NCBI RefSeq assembly: GCF_001887355.1
Contig: NZ_MPIN01000003.1
Location: forward strand, 639,897-686,276
Direction of reading: 5' to 3'
Length of the DNA: 46,380 nucleotides
DNA from: Cystobacter ferrugineus
GTDB taxonomy: Bacteria > Myxococcota > Myxococcia > Myxococcales > Myxococcaceae
The position numbers and the translations under genes were made by a program. This document shows, piece after piece, positions 43,101 through 46,380 of the stretch. The notes below the pieces were generated by a model. It ran no database searches. It had not been told where the DNA came from and saw only the letters and a list, made by a program, of their open reading frames with translations. Every line of letters begins with the position of its first letter. The first letter of the stretch is position 1.

Positions 43101-44561
43101 TCACCGTGGTGAGAGGGACGGGGGGTCGGTGATGACGAGCACTTCCGCGCGACGATTGAGTTGCCGCTCCTGCTCGGTGGCGGGTTGGGCGCTGACGGGC
43201 CAGTCCGAGCCAAAGCCCTGGATGCGGACCTGCGTCGCGGGAACTCCCTGATCGATCAGGTAGCGCCGGATCGCCTGTGCGCGCCGGACCGACATGAACG
43301 AATCGGCGCTGTCCTTGTCCGAATGCCCCTCGATGAGGATGCGGCCCGTGTTGGCGTGTTCCGACATCCGCAGGACGGCCTGATCCAGGAGGGGAACCAC
43401 CCCCGGCAGCTCCGCGCTACCCCGTGCGAAGTGGAGCTCCCCACGCAGCACGACTTTCTCCTGGGGCGAGGGTTGGTGGGGCTTGGGCGGCGCGGGGGAC
43501 GCCGCGTCGTCAGCCGCTCGGGCTTCTCCGCGCCCCAAGGCATTGAGCTCCCAGGCGGCGACCGGACGGACAGGCTCCTCGCCGGAGGTGGACGGGGGCG
43601 TGGCCAGGACAAGCTGCAGTTCCTGGTCCGCACGCTCATCCAGGAAGGAGATCTTGGGCGGAGGCTCGCTGCGGAAGGAGATGCCTGTGAGCACGCGGTA
43701 GAGCGGGGTTCCCAGCGCCGACCCGAACCCCGGGCCTCCCAGGAAGAAGGCTTCCAACCCGGGCACGAGCGGGAAGCGGATGCCTCCCAGCAATTCGACG
43801 GAGGGTTTGGGGTTGGCGAACGTCGCCCGCAGGCCCAACTCTCCCCGCAGGCCCTTGCCCGTCGTGGCCAGCGCGGCCCCGATTCGCACTTCCGTGGATG
43901 CCCCCTCGCGGGTCTCCATATCCGAATTCGACGTGGGCAGGAGGACGTTGGGGCGGAAGAGGACACCGGCCTCCAGCGAGGGCTGGAGCCAGCCCAGCTC
44001 CATTCCGGCGGTCATCCGGGCGTGGTAGCGCAGTCCGTTATCGCCGGCCAGCGCCGACCCGGTGCCGAACGGAAGGCCCACGCCCAGGTCCGCCGCCAGA
44101 TCCACGGGTTGCCGACGACGCCGCGACAGCACTCCCAGCCGGGCCTGGATGACGGGTGTTCCCAATCCCTGGGCGGTCAGCTCCGTCAGACCCACTCCGC
44201 TGGGGTTCTCCCCCTTCTGGAAGAGCACGATCGGAAGCTGCGCGCCCACTTCCAGCCACGGCAGGATTCCGTAGCTGGCCGAGACCAGGGCGGTGGCCCG
44301 GTCCTGGACGATCTCAAGATTGGTCTCACCGTCGCGCAGGACGAGAGGCAGGCGCTGGTAATGCCCCAGCAAGCTCACGTTCAGCCCCGTGGGTACCAGC
44401 AGCTCTCCGTTACCGACCAGCAGGGTGCCACGCCCGATGTTCGTCTCCAGCCGCTCCAGCTCGAAGCCCGGCAGCCGATCCCCGGATTGTGCGGCGGCCA
44501 GCGAGCAGCCCAGCAGTGTCGCGGCCATTGCGATCCGGATCGGGAATGAAGGTAAGCTCAT
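43101..44561 (-). CDS. Outer-membrane beta-structured protein with intact OmpA C-terminal domain
   Basis: A 486-residue exported protein. The start at ATG 44561 gives a signal peptide (MSLPSFPIRIAMAATLLGC, cleaved near LAAAQ); a longer in-frame start at 44741 lies inside the divergent gene and lacks a signal. Residues about 25-310 are outer-membrane beta strands closely matching the protein at 22362-23747 (FELERLETNIGRGTLLVGNG, LPWLEVGAQLPIVLFQKGE, PSVELLGGIRFPL). After a Pro/Ala linker comes a normal OmpA/Pal domain: LHFARGSAEL, the peptidoglycan-binding LIEGHSDKDS, SVRRAQAIRRYLIDQGVP and a final NRRAEVLVI. It should tether the outer membrane to peptidoglycan. It is divergent from the ASH-domain lipoprotein across 42 bases. 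Confidence 0.85.
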   Translation of the reverse strand: MSLPSFPIRIAMAATLLGCSLAAAQSGDRLPGFELERLETNIGRGTLLVGNGELLVPTGLNVSLLGHYQRLPLVLRDGETNLEIVQDRATALVSASYGILPWLEVGAQLPIVLFQKGENPSGVGLTELTAQGLGTPVIQARLGVLSRRRRQPVDLAADLGVGLPFGTGSALAGDNGLRYHARMTAGMELGWLQPSLEAGVLFRPNVLLPTSNSDMETREGASTEVRIGAALATTGKGLRGELGLRATFANPKPSVELLGGIRFPLVPGLEAFFLGGPGFGSALGTPLYRVLTGISFRSEPPPKISFLDERADQELQLVLATPPSTSGEEPVRPVAAWELNALGRGEARAADDAASPAPPKPHQPSPQEKVVLRGELHFARGSAELPGVVPLLDQAVLRMSEHANTGRILIEGHSDKDSADSFMSVRRAQAIRRYLIDQGVPATQVRIQGFGSDWPVSAQPATEQERQLNRRAEVLVITDPPSLSPR

Positions 44562-44566
44562 GATCG

Positions 44567-44580
44567 GGTAGAATTCTACC
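44567..44580. promoter_or_regulatory. Perfect 14-bp palindrome in a 42-bp divergent intergenic region
   Basis: GGTAGAATTCTACC is identical on both strands. It begins 6 bases upstream of the OmpA-family start codon and lies 23 bases before the GTG of the rightward lipoprotein. The half-site contains TAGAAT, a one-mismatch -10 hexamer, in both directions, so the two genes may share overlapping divergent promoters or a dimeric regulator may bind here. The -35 candidates on either side are weak, and the 6-base distance to the leftward start leaves very little leader. Confidence 0.45.
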
Positions 44581-44603
44581 GCTCTTTCTGTGGGGAGTGA
44601 CAA

Positions 44604-46380
44604 GTGCTCCGACTCTACGTGCTGGCCCTGCTTCTCCTTGGTGGCCTGGTCTCCTGTGGGCCGACCGATGCCGGAAGGGCCGTGCCGGAGGATTCGCCCC
44701 GGGTGAAGTCCACTGCAGCGCTCGACGTGATCAAAGATCATGCGGATCTCAGACTCATCTGGTCGGGAGGCTCAGGCAATTGCCTGAGATGTGGAAATAA
44801 CATCGCAGCATTCCTCTGTCCGGGCGCCGCAGGAGTCGATGCGTGGAAAAAGACGATTCCTTACGAACTGCCACCGGGCCATCTGGTGGTGGGAATCACG
44901 GCCAAGGTGCGTGGCGCAACCATAGATTTGACTGACACGGCTGGCAAGGAGAGGCGCGTCTCCGTCTCATTGAATGATCTTTCCCTGGGGACTTACTCCA
45001 CGAAAGTTCGCAACACATGTACCGATAGTTCTCGCCGGTGCGACGGACAGTTGATTGGGACCGACACGACGACCGCGTTCATCGAGGTTCCCTATTCGGA
45101 CTCCACAAACCAAGTAGGAATTGGATGGAAGCCGGGTGTGAATGCCAACAGCATCACATTCAGTCCCGAAGGCAGCAAATACTGCCTTACCTACGTCGAT
45201 CTCGAACTGACCGTTGCCAAACGGGTCATCAATGCTTCGTCCACGGCCCTGGCGTTCAAGAATCAGAAGGTCGGCGTGGAAAGCGGAATCCAGTCATTCG
45301 TGCTGACCAACGCTGGCCAAGCCCCGCTGAAGATCACCAGTATTGGTATCGATAACGATAAATTCTTCCTCGATGATCCAAACGTGATTCCGGCTGAGGG
45401 AATCACCCTGTTTCCCAGCAGCCAGACGGGGCGTCAGTCTCTGGAGGTCAAGGTCAAGTTCAAGCCTGACGCCCAGATGGATTTCACGGGTAAGCTCACC
45501 GTCAACAGCGACGCCACGGTGCCCGCGCTCAAGCTCGATCTCAATGGCAAGGGCGTGGATTTCGCCCTGGATGTGGACCCGGTTGAGCTCGACTTTGGGG
45601 AGATCCGCGCGAAGACCCACGCGTCGCGGGATGTAGTGGTGCGCAACATCGGCAGCACAACCCTCAAGCTCGAGCCTTCTTTCCAGAAAGAGAAGTCTTC
45701 GAGCTACTCCTTGAAGTCCCCCACCGTCGACGCGGATGGTTCAATCAGCATTGATGCGGGGGTCGAGCAGTTGTTCACGGTGGATTTCCTGGGTCCCGTG
45801 GGCACGCAAGGTGCTGTTACGGATACTCTCTTGCTGACGGTTGTCGAGGGAGCTGAGGCGAGCAACAGCAGGTCGATTGCACTCACGGGCGTGGCGACCG
45901 CGCCCGAGCTGAAGACGGACCCCGTGGGAGGATTGGATTTCGGCACTCTGCGCTCCGGGACGACCTCGACGGAGCGAACGGTGACGGTGCGCAACGAGGG
46001 CCAGCGCGCCATCACGTTCTCCGCTGTCAGCGACCCGAGCGTGGCGGCCTTCACGCTCAACGGCAAGCCCGCGGGTGAGGTCACCCTGGCGCCCAAGGGG
46101 CAGTCGGGCGCCTCGCTGGCACTCCGGGTGACGTTCACCGCGCCCGCGCAGGAAGGCCTGGTGTCGGGCAACATCACCCTCACCAACAAAGACACCACGG
46201 ACCCGGACTACAAAACCTATGTCATTGAGTTGAAGGGCAACTCCACCAGGCCTGATCTGAAGACCGACCCCGTGGGGGGACTGGACTTCGGCACTCTGCG
46301 CGCCGGGACGACCTCGACGGAGCAAACGGTGACGGTGCGCAACGAGGGCCAGCGCGCCATCACGTTCTCCGCCGTCAGCG
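44604..46380 (+). CDS. Multi-module ASH/choice-of-anchor D lipoprotein (partial, runs off right edge)
   Basis: The frame is open from a GTG at 44604 to the window end; the C-terminus is missing. The ribosome site is GGGGAG eight bases upstream. The signal ends in lipobox LVSC (Cys18). An N-terminal region of about 200 residues with four cysteines (CLRCGNN, NTCTDSSRRCDG) is not a family I recognise. From about residue 205 come at least four Ig-like ASPM/SPD-2/Hydin modules, each starting with a LDFG-type strand and carrying VRNEG/VRNIG and a closing LxGxA strand. The third and fourth modules are nearly identical. The first part is lower in G+C than the repeat part. Such proteins are cell-surface lipoproteins of unknown role, abundant in myxobacteria. 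Confidence 0.8.
   Translation, partial: MLRLYVLALLLLGGLVSCGPTDAGRAVPEDSPRVKSTAALDVIKDHADLRLIWSGGSGNCLRCGNNIAAFLCPGAAGVDAWKKTIPYELPPGHLVVGITAKVRGATIDLTDTAGKERRVSVSLNDLSLGTYSTKVRNTCTDSSRRCDGQLIGTDTTTAFIEVPYSDSTNQVGIGWKPGVNANSITFSPEGSKYCLTYVDLELTVAKRVINASSTALAFKNQKVGVESGIQSFVLTNAGQAPLKITSIGIDNDKFFLDDPNVIPAEGITLFPSSQTGRQSLEVKVKFKPDAQMDFTGKLTVNSDATVPALKLDLNGKGVDFALDVDPVELDFGEIRAKTHASRDVVVRNIGSTTLKLEPSFQKEKSSSYSLKSPTVDADGSISIDAGVEQLFTVDFLGPVGTQGAVTDTLLLTVVEGAEASNSRSIALTGVATAPELKTDPVGGLDFGTLRSGTTSTERTVTVRNEGQRAITFSAVSDPSVAAFTLNGKPAGEVTLAPKGQSGASLALRVTFTAPAQEGLVSGNITLTNKDTTDPDYKTYVIELKGNSTRPDLKTDPVGGLDFGTLRAGTTSTEQTVTVRNEGQRAITFSAVS
45906..46380 (+). repeat. 348-bp tandem module repeat within the ASH lipoprotein gene
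   Basis: The 127 bases from 45906 recur from 46254 to the window end with about eight differences counted by eye, giving a period of 348 bases (116 residues). The shared peptide includes DPVGGLDFGTLR and TVTVRNEGQRAITFSAVS. Earlier modules (45560 onward) are much more diverged, so the last duplication is recent. More copies probably follow beyond the window. Confidence 0.9.

Overview
The window is GC-rich (about two thirds G+C by eye) and reads like a chromosomal segment of a myxobacterium (Cystobacter/Archangium/Myxococcus type). This rests on the many lipoproteins and GTG starts, the choice-of-anchor (ASH/HYDIN-like) surface lipoproteins, the long tightly packed operons, and a lipoprotein toxin/immunity pair of the kind used in myxobacterial kin discrimination. 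The organism is inferred; there is no rRNA or other marker gene.

Positions 1-20272 hold a complete-looking but unusual type VI secretion (T6SS) locus in two divergent arms around a 350-base intergenic region (7944-8293). The leftward arm is tssK, a stand-alone beta-helical spike gene, tssL, a small unknown gene, tssM and tssJ, followed by a repeat-bearing lipoprotein that runs off the left edge. The rightward arm is tssB, tssC, a putative tube protein, an IglI/TssA-like gene, tssG, tssE, a VgrG-type hub/OB-fold gene and tssF; a second copy of the putative tube protein is inserted on the opposite strand. An AT-rich 873-residue protein of unknown family, the best effector candidate, follows. 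The spike is split into two genes, the tube proteins are about 200-220 residues with no clear classical Hcp signature, an IglI-like protein is present, and no ClpV or PAAR gene is seen. Together these features recall the Francisella pathogenicity island T6SS more than the classical proteobacterial one.

Positions 20647-23747 carry a two-gene leftward operon: an outer-membrane beta-structured/OmpA-like protein and an ANL-superfamily (acyl/AMP ligase-like) protein whose catalytic motifs look degenerate. A 770-base stretch without a supported gene follows. Positions 24519-30160 encode a tripartite RND efflux system (outer-membrane factor, membrane fusion protein, HAE-1 type pump). Three bases later begins a lipoprotein toxin candidate overlapped by its putative immunity gene (30163-33596); base composition drops across the toxin tip and the first part of the immunity gene, suggesting cassette exchange.

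The right part is more ordinary: an ABC1/UbiB-family kinase and NhaA Na+/H+ antiporter operon (leftward), mutS (rightward), a beta-helix lipoprotein (leftward), an orphan gene, a second outer-membrane OmpA-family paralogue (leftward), and a multi-module ASH-domain lipoprotein leaving the right edge. The last two are divergent across only 42 bases containing a perfect 14-base palindrome. Hairpins lie between several convergent gene pairs. No tRNA, rRNA, CRISPR array or insertion sequence was recognised.
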